NCBI RefSeq assembly: GCF_000721705.1
Contig: NZ_JOJL01000050.1
Span: forward strand, 95,729 to 159,728
Length of the DNA stretch: 64,000 nucleotides
Direction: 5' to 3'
Origin: Actinoplanes subtropicus
GTDB lineage: Bacteria > Actinomycetota > Actinomycetes > Mycobacteriales > Micromonosporaceae
Below the pieces are notes generated by a model. The model was not told the origin of the DNA. It saw only the letters and a program-made list of their open reading frames with translations, and searched no databases. Positions 17,124 to 25,912 of the stretch are shown in pieces; within the stretch, counting starts at the first letter, position 1; every line of letters begins with the position of its first letter. The position numbers were made by a program, and so were the translations under genes.

Positions 17124-18089
17124 ATGTCCGAGCGATTCCTGCTCACGCTGGCTGACGGCGTCCCCCTCTGCGTGCAAGCCTGGGGTCCGGCCGACGCCCC
17201 GGTCACCGTGGTCCTGCTGCACGGCTGGTGCCTGCACCGGCGCACCTGGCATCACCAGATCGCGGCCCTGCTGAGGCTGCCGCAGCCACCCCGGATCATC
17301 GCGTACGACGCCCGCGGGCACGGCCGCTCGGGCGCGACCCGGCTGACGTCGGCGACGCTGGGCCAGCTCGGCGACGATCTCGCCGAGGTGCTGCGGCGGC
17401 TGGTGCCGCGCGGGCCGGTGGTGCTGGCGGGGCACTCGATGGGCGGCATGACGATCATGGAGTACGCGCACGGTCACCCGATCGAGTTCGCCGAGCGGGT
17501 GGCCGGGCTGCTCTTCGTGTCGACGACCGCCGAGGGCACCGCGCACACGCAGTACGGCCTGCCGCCGCGGCTGGCCGCGCTGATGCGGGCCGGCGAGACG
17601 CTGGGCGCGGGCGTGCTGGCCCACTCGGGCGCCTGGCGGCCGCATCGCGCGCTGCTGCCGGCGCTGCGCCCGGCCCTGCGCTGGCTGCTGTTCGGCGACG
17701 AGTACGAGGACGCCGCCCTCCGGATGACCATCAAGTGCGTGGGCCGGACGTCGCTGCGCTCGATCGGCGGCTTCCGCGCCTCGATCGGCGAGCAGCAGCG
17801 GCTCGACACGCTCGCCCGGCTCGGCGACGTGCCGGCCGCGGTGCTGGTCGGCGATCGGGACCGGCTCACTCCGCCGCCGTGCGCGGAGGGGATCGCCGAC
17901 GCGCTGCCCGGCACCGAGCTGACCGTCTTCCCCGGGGCCGGGCACATGCTGATCCTCGAGCGGCACGCCCAGGTGTCGGCCACGCTGGCCGGCATCGTCG
18001 AGCGGGCCGGGGCCAGCACGCCGGGCGAGCGGCACCGCCGGGCCAAGCGGGCGCGCAAGGGCGGCGAGGTGGGCGGGAGGGCCGCCTAG
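17124..18089 (+). CDS. Alpha/beta-fold hydrolase
   Basis: 321 residues from ATG with GCGGAGGTG upstream. Oxyanion segment LLHGWCLHRRTW, DARGHGRSG, the nucleophile elbow LAGHSMGGMTIMEY (Ser), VLVGDRDRLTPP carrying the acid, and GAGHMLILERH carrying the catalytic His are all present. Similar to epoxide-hydrolase or proline-iminopeptidase-like lipases of unknown substrate. The tail is basic (RHRRAKRARKGGEVGGR). It overlaps the convergent AHSA1 gene by four bases. Confidence 0.88.
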   Translation: MSERFLLTLADGVPLCVQAWGPADAPVTVVLLHGWCLHRRTWHHQIAALLRLPQPPRIIAYDARGHGRSGATRLTSATLGQLGDDLAEVLRRLVPRGPVVLAGHSMGGMTIMEYAHGHPIEFAERVAGLLFVSTTAEGTAHTQYGLPPRLAALMRAGETLGAGVLAHSGAWRPHRALLPALRPALRWLLFGDEYEDAALRMTIKCVGRTSLRSIGGFRASIGEQQRLDTLARLGDVPAAVLVGDRDRLTPPPCAEGIADALPGTELTVFPGAGHMLILERHAQVSATLAGIVERAGASTPGERHRRAKRARKGGEVGGRAA

Positions 18090-18529
18090 AGCGACTTGGC
18101 CAGGGCGTCCATCAGGTCCTCGGTGCCCTGCTTGCGCTGCGCCGGGTTGTCCAGCCCGTCCAGGTAGACGCCCTGCTCGGTGAGCGTGAAGTCGGTGCCG
18201 CCGGCGCCGGCGCGCAGCTCGATGGTGGCGACGGAGACCGAGATACGCTGCCCGTTCATGGCCATCTCGTACGTGTAGACGATGCGCTGCTCCGGCACGA
18301 TGTCCGTATAAGTCGCGATATATCCGTACGTAGTGGTGTCGAACACCGTCTCCATCGTTTCGCGTCCGCCCTCGCGGAAGTCGAACGACTCTCGCCTGGT
18401 CGCCTCCGGGATGCCGAACCACTTGGCCTTGGCCCCGGGGTCGGCGAAGGCGCGGAAGACCCGGGCGGGCTCGGCGTCGAAGTGCCGGTCGATGCGGAAC
18501 GTGTCGTGGACTGCGGAACGCTCGGTCAC
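18086..18529 (-). CDS. SRPBCC/AHSA1-domain protein
   Basis: 147 residues. FRIDRHFDAEPARVFRAFADPGAKAKWFG and the C-terminal LTEQGVYLDGLDNPAQRKQGTEDLMDAL are typical of the Aha1/START-like (SRPBCC) family that follows ArsR repressors in many actinobacteria. The GTG start overlaps the stop of the ArsR gene (GTGA) and has GGAAGAG upstream, so it is coupled to it. Ligand unknown. Confidence 0.87.
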   Translation of the reverse strand: MTERSAVHDTFRIDRHFDAEPARVFRAFADPGAKAKWFGIPEATRRESFDFREGGRETMETVFDTTTYGYIATYTDIVPEQRIVYTYEMAMNGQRISVSVATIELRAGAGGTDFTLTEQGVYLDGLDNPAQRKQGTEDLMDALAKSL

Positions 18530-18849
18530 TGCTCTTCCTCCTGCAGAAATCGTTCGAGTCGATCGAGGCTGCTCACCCATCCGGCCCGGCGGTCGGCGAT
18601 CCACTGCTCGGCCGCCTGCAGCGCGGCCGGCTGCAGGCGGCAGGTGCGGACCCGGCCGACCTTCTCCGAGCGGACCAGGCCGCTCTCCTCCAGCACGCGC
18701 AGGTGCTGGAGCACGGCCGGCAGCGACATGGTGAGCGGCTCGGCCAGTTGCTTGACGGTGGCCGGGCCGCGGCTGAGCCGGTCGACCATCGTGCGGCGGC
18801 TGCCGTCGGACAGGGCCGCGTACATCAGGTCGAGCTGATGGTTAAGCAC
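18526..18849 (-). CDS. ArsR/SmtB-family repressor
   Basis: 107 residues from GTG at 18849 (VLNHQLDLMYAALSDGSRRTMVDRLSRGPATVKQLAEPLTMSLPAVLQHLRVLEESGLV), a winged helix-turn-helix of the ArsR type. The cysteines expected for metal sensing (ELCVCDL) are absent, so it belongs to the non-metal group paired with AHSA1 proteins. The start codon lies inside a palindrome, and no ribosome site precedes it, which suggests a leaderless transcript with self-repression. Confidence 0.88.
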   Translation of the reverse strand: MLNHQLDLMYAALSDGSRRTMVDRLSRGPATVKQLAEPLTMSLPAVLQHLRVLEESGLVRSEKVGRVRTCRLQPAALQAAEQWIADRRAGWVSSLDRLERFLQEEEQ

Positions 18850-18857
18850 TCGCTTAA
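18842..18857 (-). promoter_or_regulatory. ArsR operator overlapping its own start codon
   Basis: TTAAGC-ACTC-GCTTAA, perfect six-base arms, spans the GTG start of the arsR-like gene (18847-18849). The site would block transcription or translation initiation directly. AT-rich arms stand out against the surrounding GC-rich DNA. Confidence 0.6.
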
Positions 18858-18946
18858 GTATCCGCGCCGCAACCCACCTGTCAAGCACCTGGCCCATGGG
18901 AGTAGATTCGATTGCCCCCTTTTTATTGCAGGGAGAACGACTCACC

Positions 18947-21133
18947 TTGAGCGACACCGTCCTCCAACAAGAGATCGCCATCGAGCAGCAGCACGTGGAT
19001 CGGGTCTACGCCCGGCTCACCGAGCTGCGCCGGGACGCCTCCCGGGCCGAGAAGGAGGGCTACCAGCTGGCCGGCGTCGGCACGTACGGCGCGCTGGTCG
19101 AGCGGGACGCGATGGTCTTCCACGCCGCCCGCCGCCGGCACGCGCTGGACACCGAGTACGAGGGACTGGTCTTCGGCCGGCTCGACCTGCTGACCGGCGC
19201 CACCCACTACGTCGGCCGGATGGGCATCCGCGACGAGGGCTCGCAGCCGCTGGTGGTCGACTGGCGGGCGCCCGCGGCCGCCGCCTTCTACCGGGCCACC
19301 GCGGCCGAGCCGCTCGGCGTGGTGCGCCGCCGCATGATCCAGTCGAGCCGGGAACGGGTCACCGGCATCGAGGACGACCTGCTCGACCCCGAGGCCGCAC
19401 CGCCCGGCATGCGGGTGGTCGGCGACGGCGCGCTGCTGGCCAGCCTGTCCAAGGCGACCGGGCGCGGCATGCGGGACATCGTCGCGACCATCCAGCGCGA
19501 GCAGGACGAGGCGATCCGCTCCCCCGCCTCCGGGGTGACGATCGTGACCGGCGGGCCGGGCACCGGCAAGACGGCGGTGGCGCTGCACCGGGCGGCGTAC
19601 CTGCTCTACTCCGACCGCAGCCGGTTCGCCGGCGGCGGCATCCTGGTGGTGGGCCCGTCCGGGGTGTTCGTCGACTACATCGCGACCGTGCTGCCCTCGC
19701 TCGGCGAGGACACGGCGACCCTGCGCTCGCTCGGCTCGCTGGTGGTCGGCTACGACGCGACCCGGGTCGACCCCGGCCCGGTCGCCGCGATCAAGGGCTC
19801 GCTGCGGATGCGCCGGGTGCTCGAGCGGGCCTCGCACGACGCCGTCCCGGGCGGCCCCGACGAGTTGCGCCTGCTCTACCGGGGCACGCTGCTGCGGCTG
19901 GACGCGCGCAACCTGGAGGAGCTCCGGCGCAAGGCGCTGCCCCGCGGCGCCCGCCGCAACGAGGTGCGCGGCCAGGGTTTCGACCGGGTCTTCGACGCGC
20001 TCTGGGCGCAGGCCCGGCAGATGAAGATCACCGGCCTGCCGGAGAAGGCGGACTTCGAGGCCGAGCTGGCCGACCGCGGCGACTTCCGCGAGTTCCTCAA
20101 GGCCTGGTGGCCGCGCTTCACCCCGATGCGGGTGCTGCGCTGGCTGGCCGATCCGGGCCGCCTGCGCAGGTACGCGAACGGCCTGCTCTCCCGGGAGGAG
20201 ATCGCCACGCTGCAGGGCTCGTTCGACGCGCTCGGCGAGCACGGCCCGACGATCGCCGACGTGGCGCTGCTGGACGAGCTCGACGAGCTGATGGGCCGCC
20301 CGCGTCAGCCCCAGAAGAAGACCAGAAACCCGTTCCACGTACGGGACGGGATCCAGGAGGTCAGCACCTACGCCGACCGCCAAGCCGCCGCGCGGGCCCA
20401 GCAGGTCCAGCGCGACGACGACTACCGGGACTTCGCGCACGTGGTGGTCGACGAGTCGCAGGACGTCTCGCCGATGCAGTGGCGGATGATCGGGCGCCGC
20501 GGCCAGTACGCGTCCTGGACCATCGTGGGCGACCCAGCGCAGACCGCGTGGGCCGGCGACCCGGCCGAGCTGGACCGCTCCCGCGACCGGGCACTCGGCT
20601 CGCGCAAGCGCAACAGCTACGCGCTGACCACCAACTACCGGAACTCGTCCGAGATCTTCGCGGAGGCCGCCAAGGTGATCCGCACGATCATGCCGGACCT
20701 GCCGCTGCCCCGGGCGGTCCGCAGCACCGGCGTCGACCCGGTCGACGTGGTCACCGACCGGCCCGGCCTGCCCGGCCTGGTGCGCGAGCTGGCCGAGAAG
20801 CAGATCACCGAGGTGGACGGGACGATCGGCGTGATCACGCCGGTGCCGCGCCGGGACGAGATGGCCGCGTGGGTGGCCGGGCTGCCCGAGCGGGTCCAGG
20901 TGGTCACGGCACTGGAGGCCAAGGGCATGGAGTACGACGCGGTGGTCCTGGTCGAGCCGGCGTCGTTGACCCGGGACGCGGCCGGGATCCGCACGCTGTA
21001 CGTCGCGCTCTCCCGGGCCACCCAGCGCCTGACCACGGTCGGCACCCGCGCGGACTGGCTGCCCACTCGGGGTATGGCGATCATCACAGATCGAGTGCAT
21101 CCTGATCGCACTCTGGCCACCCGGTCGCGGTGA
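18947..21133 (+). CDS. helD: HelD-family RNA polymerase recycling ATPase
   Basis: 728 residues from a TTG with GGGAGA upstream; an ATG at 18896 is an alternative. An N-terminal coiled coil (LQQEIAIEQQHVDRVYARLTELRRDA) precedes a UvrD-like superfamily 1 motor: Walker A GGPGTGKTAVALHR, Walker B VVDESQDVSPMQW, and helicase motifs IVGDPAQTAW and YVALSRATQRL. This architecture is that of actinobacterial HelD, which removes stalled RNA polymerase from DNA; the related HelR gives rifamycin tolerance. No rifamycin-associated element is visible upstream. Length agrees with mycobacterial HelD. Confidence 0.92.
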   Translation: MSDTVLQQEIAIEQQHVDRVYARLTELRRDASRAEKEGYQLAGVGTYGALVERDAMVFHAARRRHALDTEYEGLVFGRLDLLTGATHYVGRMGIRDEGSQPLVVDWRAPAAAAFYRATAAEPLGVVRRRMIQSSRERVTGIEDDLLDPEAAPPGMRVVGDGALLASLSKATGRGMRDIVATIQREQDEAIRSPASGVTIVTGGPGTGKTAVALHRAAYLLYSDRSRFAGGGILVVGPSGVFVDYIATVLPSLGEDTATLRSLGSLVVGYDATRVDPGPVAAIKGSLRMRRVLERASHDAVPGGPDELRLLYRGTLLRLDARNLEELRRKALPRGARRNEVRGQGFDRVFDALWAQARQMKITGLPEKADFEAELADRGDFREFLKAWWPRFTPMRVLRWLADPGRLRRYANGLLSREEIATLQGSFDALGEHGPTIADVALLDELDELMGRPRQPQKKTRNPFHVRDGIQEVSTYADRQAAARAQQVQRDDDYRDFAHVVVDESQDVSPMQWRMIGRRGQYASWTIVGDPAQTAWAGDPAELDRSRDRALGSRKRNSYALTTNYRNSSEIFAEAAKVIRTIMPDLPLPRAVRSTGVDPVDVVTDRPGLPGLVRELAEKQITEVDGTIGVITPVPRRDEMAAWVAGLPERVQVVTALEAKGMEYDAVVLVEPASLTRDAAGIRTLYVALSRATQRLTTVGTRADWLPTRGMAIITDRVHPDRTLATRSR

Positions 21134-21177
21134 TCGCCCTACGCTGAGTGGCTTAGCCATCACGGGAGGACATTGTC

Positions 21178-21486
21178 ATGACGCAGACCGTCCATCTGCC
21201 CCGCGTCGCCTGGGACGGGGCGCGGGCGTTCGTCCAGGCGGCCGGCAGCCCGCGCTCCGAGCAGTTCGCGGCCCTGGTGCTGAGCCGGCTGGGCAGCGAG
21301 GCCTACGGCCAGTTCGCCGACACCCGGCAGCGTCTGCTCACCGCGCTGGTCGAGACCGGGGGCGACCGGTACGCCGCCGATGTCGAGGCCGGCAAGTGGC
21401 GGGTGCGGCTGGAGGATCTGCTGCGGCGGAAGCCCCAGCTCACCGCGACGGTGCTGGACCTGACGGGCGAGGCGTTTGAGCTCTGA
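21178..21486 (+). CDS. Hypothetical protein, 102 aa
   Basis: ATG with GGGAGGAC eight bases upstream and coding-type codon use. Mostly helical (ARAFVQAAGSPRSEQFAALVLSRLGSEAYGQFADTRQRLLTALVETG), cytosolic, no recognised domain. It follows helD after 44 bp on the same strand and precedes the kinase-surE pair, so cotranscription with either is possible. Confidence 0.7.
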   Translation: MTQTVHLPRVAWDGARAFVQAAGSPRSEQFAALVLSRLGSEAYGQFADTRQRLLTALVETGGDRYAADVEAGKWRVRLEDLLRRKPQLTATVLDLTGEAFEL

Positions 21487-21540
21487 GATTTAATCGCTTT
21501 TGCGGGATTCGCCAGACCCTGCCGCCCGTAAAAGTGGACA

Positions 21541-22482
21541 ATGTCGGATATGAGCGACGCTCGGGTCATGGTCTTCGCGCCGGCACCTCAACTCACCGTG
21601 ACCATCGAGCAGCAGCATGACCTGCCGGAGTTGCACGTCCACCCGGGCGGGCAGGGCATCTGGCAGACCCGCATGATCACCTCGCTCGGCGCCGAGGTGA
21701 TCCTCTGCGCGGCGGTGGGTGGCGAGGTCGGCCGGGTCCTCAAGCCGCTGCTCGACTTCAAGGGCGTCACCCTGCGCACGGTCCCGCGGGAGACCGGCAG
21801 CGGCTGGTACGTGCACGACCGGCGGGACGGCCAGCGCCGCTCGCTGGCCGAGATCGCCGGCACCCCGTTCACCCGCCACGAGCTCGACGAGCTCTACAAC
21901 CTGGCCCTGGCCGAGGGGCTGCGGGCCGGCATCGCCATCCTCAGCGGCCCCGCGCACCCCTCGGTCATCCGGCCGGACGTCTACCGGCGGCTCGCGGCCG
22001 ACCTGCGCGCCAACGGTTGCAAGGTGATCGCCGACCTGTGCAGCGACCACCTGCGGGCCGTGCTGTCGGCCGGGCTCGACGTCGTGAAGGTCAGCCACGA
22101 GGAGCTCATCGCCGACGGGCTCTCCCCCGACGACTCCGAGAAGCACCTCACCGAGGCGCTGGTCAAGCTGCACGACGACGGTGCCGAGGCGGTGCTGGTC
22201 TCCCGGGCCGGCATGGGCGCGCTGGCGCTGATCAACGAGGAGATCTACCGGGTCGGCACGCCCAAGCTGACCCCCACCGACGGTCGCGGCGCCGGCGACT
22301 CGATGACCGCCGGCGTGGCCGCGGTGCTGGCCCGCGGCGGCGAGATGAGCGAGGCGGTCCGCACCGGGGCGGCCGCCGGTGCGCTGAACGTCACCCGGCA
22401 CGGTCTCGGCACGGGACATCTGGACGCCGTCCAGGTGCTCACCGAGCGGATCAAGCTCACCCCGATCAAGAAGGCACGATGA
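21541..22482 (+). CDS. PfkB-family sugar kinase (1-phosphofructokinase-like)
   Basis: 313 residues. MVFAPAPQLTVTIEQQHDLPELHVHPGGQGIW places the GG sugar-binding motif early, as in 1-phosphofructokinase/tagatose kinases; the anion-hole and catalytic base are in PTDGRGAGDSMTAGVAAVL. No acyl or nucleoside-specific feature is visible, so the phosphorylated sugar is not determined. The stop overlaps the surE start by four bases, indicating joint expression. Confidence 0.87.
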   Translation: MSDMSDARVMVFAPAPQLTVTIEQQHDLPELHVHPGGQGIWQTRMITSLGAEVILCAAVGGEVGRVLKPLLDFKGVTLRTVPRETGSGWYVHDRRDGQRRSLAEIAGTPFTRHELDELYNLALAEGLRAGIAILSGPAHPSVIRPDVYRRLAADLRANGCKVIADLCSDHLRAVLSAGLDVVKVSHEELIADGLSPDDSEKHLTEALVKLHDDGAEAVLVSRAGMGALALINEEIYRVGTPKLTPTDGRGAGDSMTAGVAAVLARGGEMSEAVRTGAAAGALNVTRHGLGTGHLDAVQVLTERIKLTPIKKAR

Positions 22483-23318
22483 CACGAATCCTGGTCACCA
22501 ACGACGACGGCATCGACTCGCCCGGCCTCCGCTACCTGGCGCGGGCCGCCGCCCGGGAGGGGCATGACGTGGTCGTGGCCGCGCCGGTCACCGAGTCGAG
22601 CGGCAGCAGCGCCGCGATGACCGCGATCGAAGAGCAAGGCAAGATCATTCTGCACAAGCGCGAGCTCACCGGGGCGCGGCACATTCCCGCGTACGCGGTG
22701 GCGGCGTCCCCGGCGTACATCGTGCTGCTGGCGCTGCGCGAGGCGTTCGGCGAGGCGCCCGCGATGGTGCTGTCCGGCATCAACCGGGGGGCCAACGCCG
22801 GGTCGGCGGTGGTGCATTCGGGGACGGTGGGCGCCACGCTGACCGCCTCGTACGCGGGACTGCACGGCCTGGCGGTCTCGCTGGACGTGCTCTCCCCCCG
22901 GGTGGCCGCGTCCCGCACCGGCGGCGCGGCGATGGACGTGATCAGCGAGGCGGACGACGAGAAACGGCACTGGAGCAGCGCCGCCGAGCTGGCCGTGCGG
23001 CTGATCCCGACGCTGCAGCACACGGCGGGCGGCACGGTCTTCAACCTCAACGTGCCCGACCTGCACCTGGACGGCATCCGCGGGCTGCGCCGGGCGTCGC
23101 TCGCGCAGTTCGGCCAGGTGCAGATGAGCATCGCCGAGGCCGGCGAGGGCTTCGTACGGACCGCCGTGCAGGCCGCCGACGAGCTGCTCGAGCCGCAGAC
23201 GGACCTGGCCGCGCTGGCGGAGCACTTCGCCGTGGTGACGCCGCTGCGCGCCCCGGTGGAGGCCGCGGACGTCCGCTTCAACCTCGAGACGGTGGAGGTA
23301 CACGCGTCAACCCTCTGA
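22479..23318 (+). CDS. surE: 5'/3'-nucleotidase SurE
   Basis: 279 residues. RILVTNDDGIDSPGL is the metal-binding SurE signature, followed by APVTESSGSSAAMT and the conserved SGINRGANAGSAVVHSGTVGATLTA. It dephosphorylates nucleoside monophosphates. The ATG overlaps the preceding kinase stop. The pairing of a PfkB kinase with SurE suggests a joint role in phosphorylated-metabolite turnover, but that is inference. A repetitive gene-free tract starts directly after the stop. Confidence 0.93.
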   Translation: MTRILVTNDDGIDSPGLRYLARAAAREGHDVVVAAPVTESSGSSAAMTAIEEQGKIILHKRELTGARHIPAYAVAASPAYIVLLALREAFGEAPAMVLSGINRGANAGSAVVHSGTVGATLTASYAGLHGLAVSLDVLSPRVAASRTGGAAMDVISEADDEKRHWSSAAELAVRLIPTLQHTAGGTVFNLNVPDLHLDGIRGLRRASLAQFGQVQMSIAEAGEGFVRTAVQAADELLEPQTDLAALAEHFAVVTPLRAPVEAADVRFNLETVEVHASTL

Positions 23319-23319
23319 C

Positions 23320-24110
23320 CACGCACCGCGAGGCGGCCGTCGTGACCACAAGCCGCGAGGCGCCCGCTGTGACCACGCGCCGCGAGGCGCCCGGCGTCGC
23401 AGCGCACCGCGAGGCGCCCGCCGTCACCACACGCCGTGAGGGGCCCGCCGTCGCAGCGCACCGTGGTGCACCCGTGCACCCGCCGTCACCACACGCCGTG
23501 AGGGGCCCGCCGTGACCACGCGTCGCGCGCACGTTCAGCCACGCCGTGCCGTGACCGCGCGCCGTGACAGGCCACGGCCGCGCCGAGGCCTCCGTGACCG
23601 CGTGCCACGCCCAGGCCGGGCCGTGACGAGACCACGGCCGCGCCGAGGCCTCCGTGACCGCGCGTCGCGCCGACGTTCGGACCACGCCATGTGGTGGCCG
23701 CGCGCCGTGACAGACCACGCCATGTGGTGGCCGCGCGCCGTGACAGACCACGGCCGCGCCGAGGCTGCCGCTGTGACCGCGTGCCACGCCCAGGCCGCCG
23801 CCGTGACCGCGCCAAGGTCGCCGCGACCGCGCGCCAAGCCGAGGTCGTCGCAGCGACCGCGCGCCGTGACGAGACCGCTGCCGTGACCGCGCGCCGTGAC
23901 GAGACCGCTGCCGTGACCGCGCGCCGTTACGACGTTCTGACCGCGCGGGGTGACGAGACCACCGCCTGCGCCCAGGCCGCCGCTGTGGCCGTGCGCCGCG
24001 CCCAGGCCGCCGCTGTGGCCGTGCGCCGCGCCCAGGCCGCCGCTGTGGCCGTGCGCCGCCGTGGCCGTGCGCCGCAACCAAGCCGCCGCTGTGGCAGCGC
24101 GGTCGCGTAG
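23320..24110. repeat. Degenerate 27-30 bp minisatellite tract
   Basis: About 790 bp of tandem, drifting units. The first part repeats a 27 bp unit of the form GTGACCACGCGCCGCGAGGC; the middle repeats a 30 bp unit (GTGACCGCGCGCCGTGACGA..., adjacent copies near 23868-23928); the end repeats CCCAGGCCGCCGCTGTGGCC in 30 bp units near 23973-24060. Because unit lengths are multiples of three, several frames on both strands stay open, giving Arg-rich repeats with no plausible start or Shine-Dalgarno. I find no real gene here. Confidence 0.85.
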
Positions 24111-24164
24111 CCAACGCGGTGACCCTCCGCCGGCCCGGCGGACGGCGTGGCGGTCGCGGGCGGG

Positions 24165-24527
24165 TCAGGCGGAGAAGGCGGGCCGCTCGCTCTCGGCGCC
24201 GTCGTCGAACGGCTGCGGGTTGCCGAAGAGGCCGAGCAGGCCGGTCACCCAGAGCTGGCGGTGGGCGAAGCGGCTGGGCCGGGTCACGATCAGCTTGACC
24301 TCGCTGACCGCGGCCAGCTGGAAGGCGGCGACGAGCGCGCTGATGCCCACCGAGTCGATGAAGGTTACGTCGTGCAGGTTGAGCTCGATGCGGGCGAGCT
24401 GAACATCGCCCAGCTGGGCCGCCACCGCCTCGCGGATCTCGTACGCGTTCTCCACGTCGATCTCGCCGCTGGGCGAGACCTCCACCACACCGTCGGCAAG
24501 CGTCGACGTCATTATCGACAGCGTCAC
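24165..24527 (-). CDS. STAS-domain anti-sigma factor antagonist
   Basis: 120 residues from GTG at 24527 with GGAGGG upstream. VVEVSPSGEIDVENAYEIREAVAAQL and LNLHDVTFIDSVGISALVAAFQLA match the SpoIIAA/RsbV fold; the phosphorylatable serine is in the DSVGIS motif. Such proteins free a sigma factor by binding its anti-sigma kinase. No kinase or sigma gene is adjacent, so the partner is encoded elsewhere. Confidence 0.9.
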   Translation of the reverse strand: MTLSIMTSTLADGVVEVSPSGEIDVENAYEIREAVAAQLGDVQLARIELNLHDVTFIDSVGISALVAAFQLAAVSEVKLIVTRPSRFAHRQLWVTGLLGLFGNPQPFDDGAESERPAFSA

Positions 24528-24846
24528 GCCAATTCCCTCCACCCGCCCGGACTCACCCGGGCGTCAGCTCCTCTGTGCGCGGGCCGCGACGCAGCGTAGT
24601 GCAAAACTGTGCGCGGTGTCACGCCGGGGGTGCAAGACCACCCCCAAAAGGTTCGGTGAGACTGACCAGAAGGTTAGGCCCTGAACCTGTTAGCCACCTG
24701 AGTGACCCGTGTGAACCGCATCAAGACTACCGGGGTCCGTCCAGTCGTTTCCGAAACGTGATGGCGTCCACAGCGGACGGGTTTGCCGCATGCTGCATAG
24801 GGGCAGGTGAACGAAGTACCGGCGAGCGCGAGGGAGAAAACCGACG
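24528..24846. other. Divergent intergenic region with one hairpin
   Basis: This gene-free stretch separates the STAS gene from the small membrane protein gene. It contains a GGGGGTG/CACCCCC dyad (24626-24632 and 24639-24645). No tRNA or ORF with a ribosome site is seen. Confidence 0.5.
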
Positions 24847-25194
24847 ATGTTCTCGACGAAGAGCAAAGCCGAGCGAACCGCCGATCAGGCCTGGGAGTAC
24901 CTTTCCTCGGCCATGTCGACGGCCGGCGACAGCGCCACGAAGGCGGCGTCGATCGCCGGCGACAAGGGTCAGGACTGGGCGGGCGAGGCCTGGCGACGGG
25001 CCAACGCCGCCGCGGACGCGCTGGCCGGGCGCCGCCCGGGCCGGCCGTGGGGCCTGCTGGTGCTGACCGCGCTGGCCGGGGCCGCCGTGGGCTGGGCCGC
25101 CGGGGCGTACGGGCGCCGGGCGCTGGCCCGCGAGGCCGCCCAGGAGGAGCAGGAGCTGGCCGAGACCGCGGTGATCGTCACCGGCCAGGGCTGA
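24847..25194 (+). CDS. Small membrane protein, YtxH/DUF883-like
   Basis: 115 residues. A soluble helical N-terminus rich in Ala, Thr and charged residues (AWEYLSSAMSTAGDSATKAASIAGDKGQDWAG) leads to one transmembrane helix (WGLLVLTALAGAAVGWAAGAYG) and an acidic tail. This layout resembles YtxH or DUF883-type stress-related membrane proteins. GAGGGAGAAAACCGACG precedes the ATG. Confidence 0.7.
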   Translation: MFSTKSKAERTADQAWEYLSSAMSTAGDSATKAASIAGDKGQDWAGEAWRRANAAADALAGRRPGRPWGLLVLTALAGAAVGWAAGAYGRRALAREAAQEEQELAETAVIVTGQG

Positions 25195-25257
25195 CCGCCG
25201 CCCGAAAGCGAAGGGCGATCGGCCGCCGGGCGGAGTCCCTTTGTCGCCCGGCGGCCC

Positions 25258-25263
25258 TACCCT
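25258..25263 (+). promoter_or_regulatory. Probable -10 element, leaderless start
   Basis: TACCCT ends six bases before the GTG of the YdeI-family gene, the spacing expected when transcription begins at the start codon. No Shine-Dalgarno is present. Confidence 0.5.
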
Positions 25264-25269
25264 GTCCCG

Positions 25270-25839
25270 GTGGACGCACTGTTCTTCGAGACCGCCGCCG
25301 ACCTGCGGGTCTGGTTCGAGGCGAATCATGACTCCGCGCCCGAGTTGTTCGTCGGGTACTGGAAGAAGGGCTCGGGGCGGAGCGGGGTCAGCCACCCCGA
25401 GGCGATCGAGCAGGCGCTCTGCTTCGGCTGGATCGACAGCGTCGCCCGCGGCCTCGATGAGCAGCGCTACCGGGTGCGGTTCACGCCGCGCCGCAAGGGC
25501 AGCGTGTGGAGCGCGGTCAACATTGCCAAGATCGCCGAACTGACCGAGCGCGGGCTCATGACGCCGGCCGGGGTGACGGCCTTCGAGCACCGCAAAGTCG
25601 ATCAGGCGCCGGCCTACTCGTACGAGCAGGCCGGGTCCTTTGATCTTGAGCAGACCGCGCGGTTCCAGGCCGACGCGAAGGCGTGGGGATGGTTCTCCGG
25701 GCAGTCCGCCTACTACCGCCGGGCGGCCACCCACTGGGTGATCAGCGCCAAGCGCCCGGAGACCCGGGAGCGGCGGCTGGCCCAGCTCATCGCGGATTCG
25801 GCGGCCGGCAAGAGGGTGCCCCCGCTGGCCCCCCGCTAG
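25270..25839 (+). CDS. YdeI/OmpD-associated family protein
   Basis: 189 residues. FFETAADLRVWFEANHDSAPELFVGYWKKGSG, then ALCFGWIDSVARGLDEQRYRVRFTPRRKGSVWSAVN, is the signature of the YdeI/BoF-type family; the C-terminus WVISAKRPETRERRLAQLIADSAAGKRVPPL is likewise typical. Function is not established. GTG start without ribosome site, consistent with a leaderless message. Confidence 0.87.
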   Translation: MDALFFETAADLRVWFEANHDSAPELFVGYWKKGSGRSGVSHPEAIEQALCFGWIDSVARGLDEQRYRVRFTPRRKGSVWSAVNIAKIAELTERGLMTPAGVTAFEHRKVDQAPAYSYEQAGSFDLEQTARFQADAKAWGWFSGQSAYYRRAATHWVISAKRPETRERRLAQLIADSAAGKRVPPLAPR

Positions 25840-25900
25840 CGGAGGGGCGTCTGTAGAGTTGAGCGACGTTCGTGTGCTGTGGCTATGCCACCCGATTAGA

Positions 25901-25906
25901 TAAGGT
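25901..25906 (+). promoter_or_regulatory. Probable -10 element of the kinase gene, leaderless start
   Basis: TAAGGT lies six bases before the GTG of the kinase gene, again without a Shine-Dalgarno sequence. The preceding GATTAGA is an overlapping alternative. Confidence 0.45.
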
Positions 25907-25912
25907 CCAGCG

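Noticed and set aside
23320..24110. CRISPR array
   Set aside because: Units are contiguous with no unique spacers and drift in sequence; no cas genes nearby.
23278..24114. 278-codon minus-strand frame over the minisatellite
   Set aside because: Open only because repeat units are multiples of three; Arg/Gly/His-rich, no start signals, no domain.
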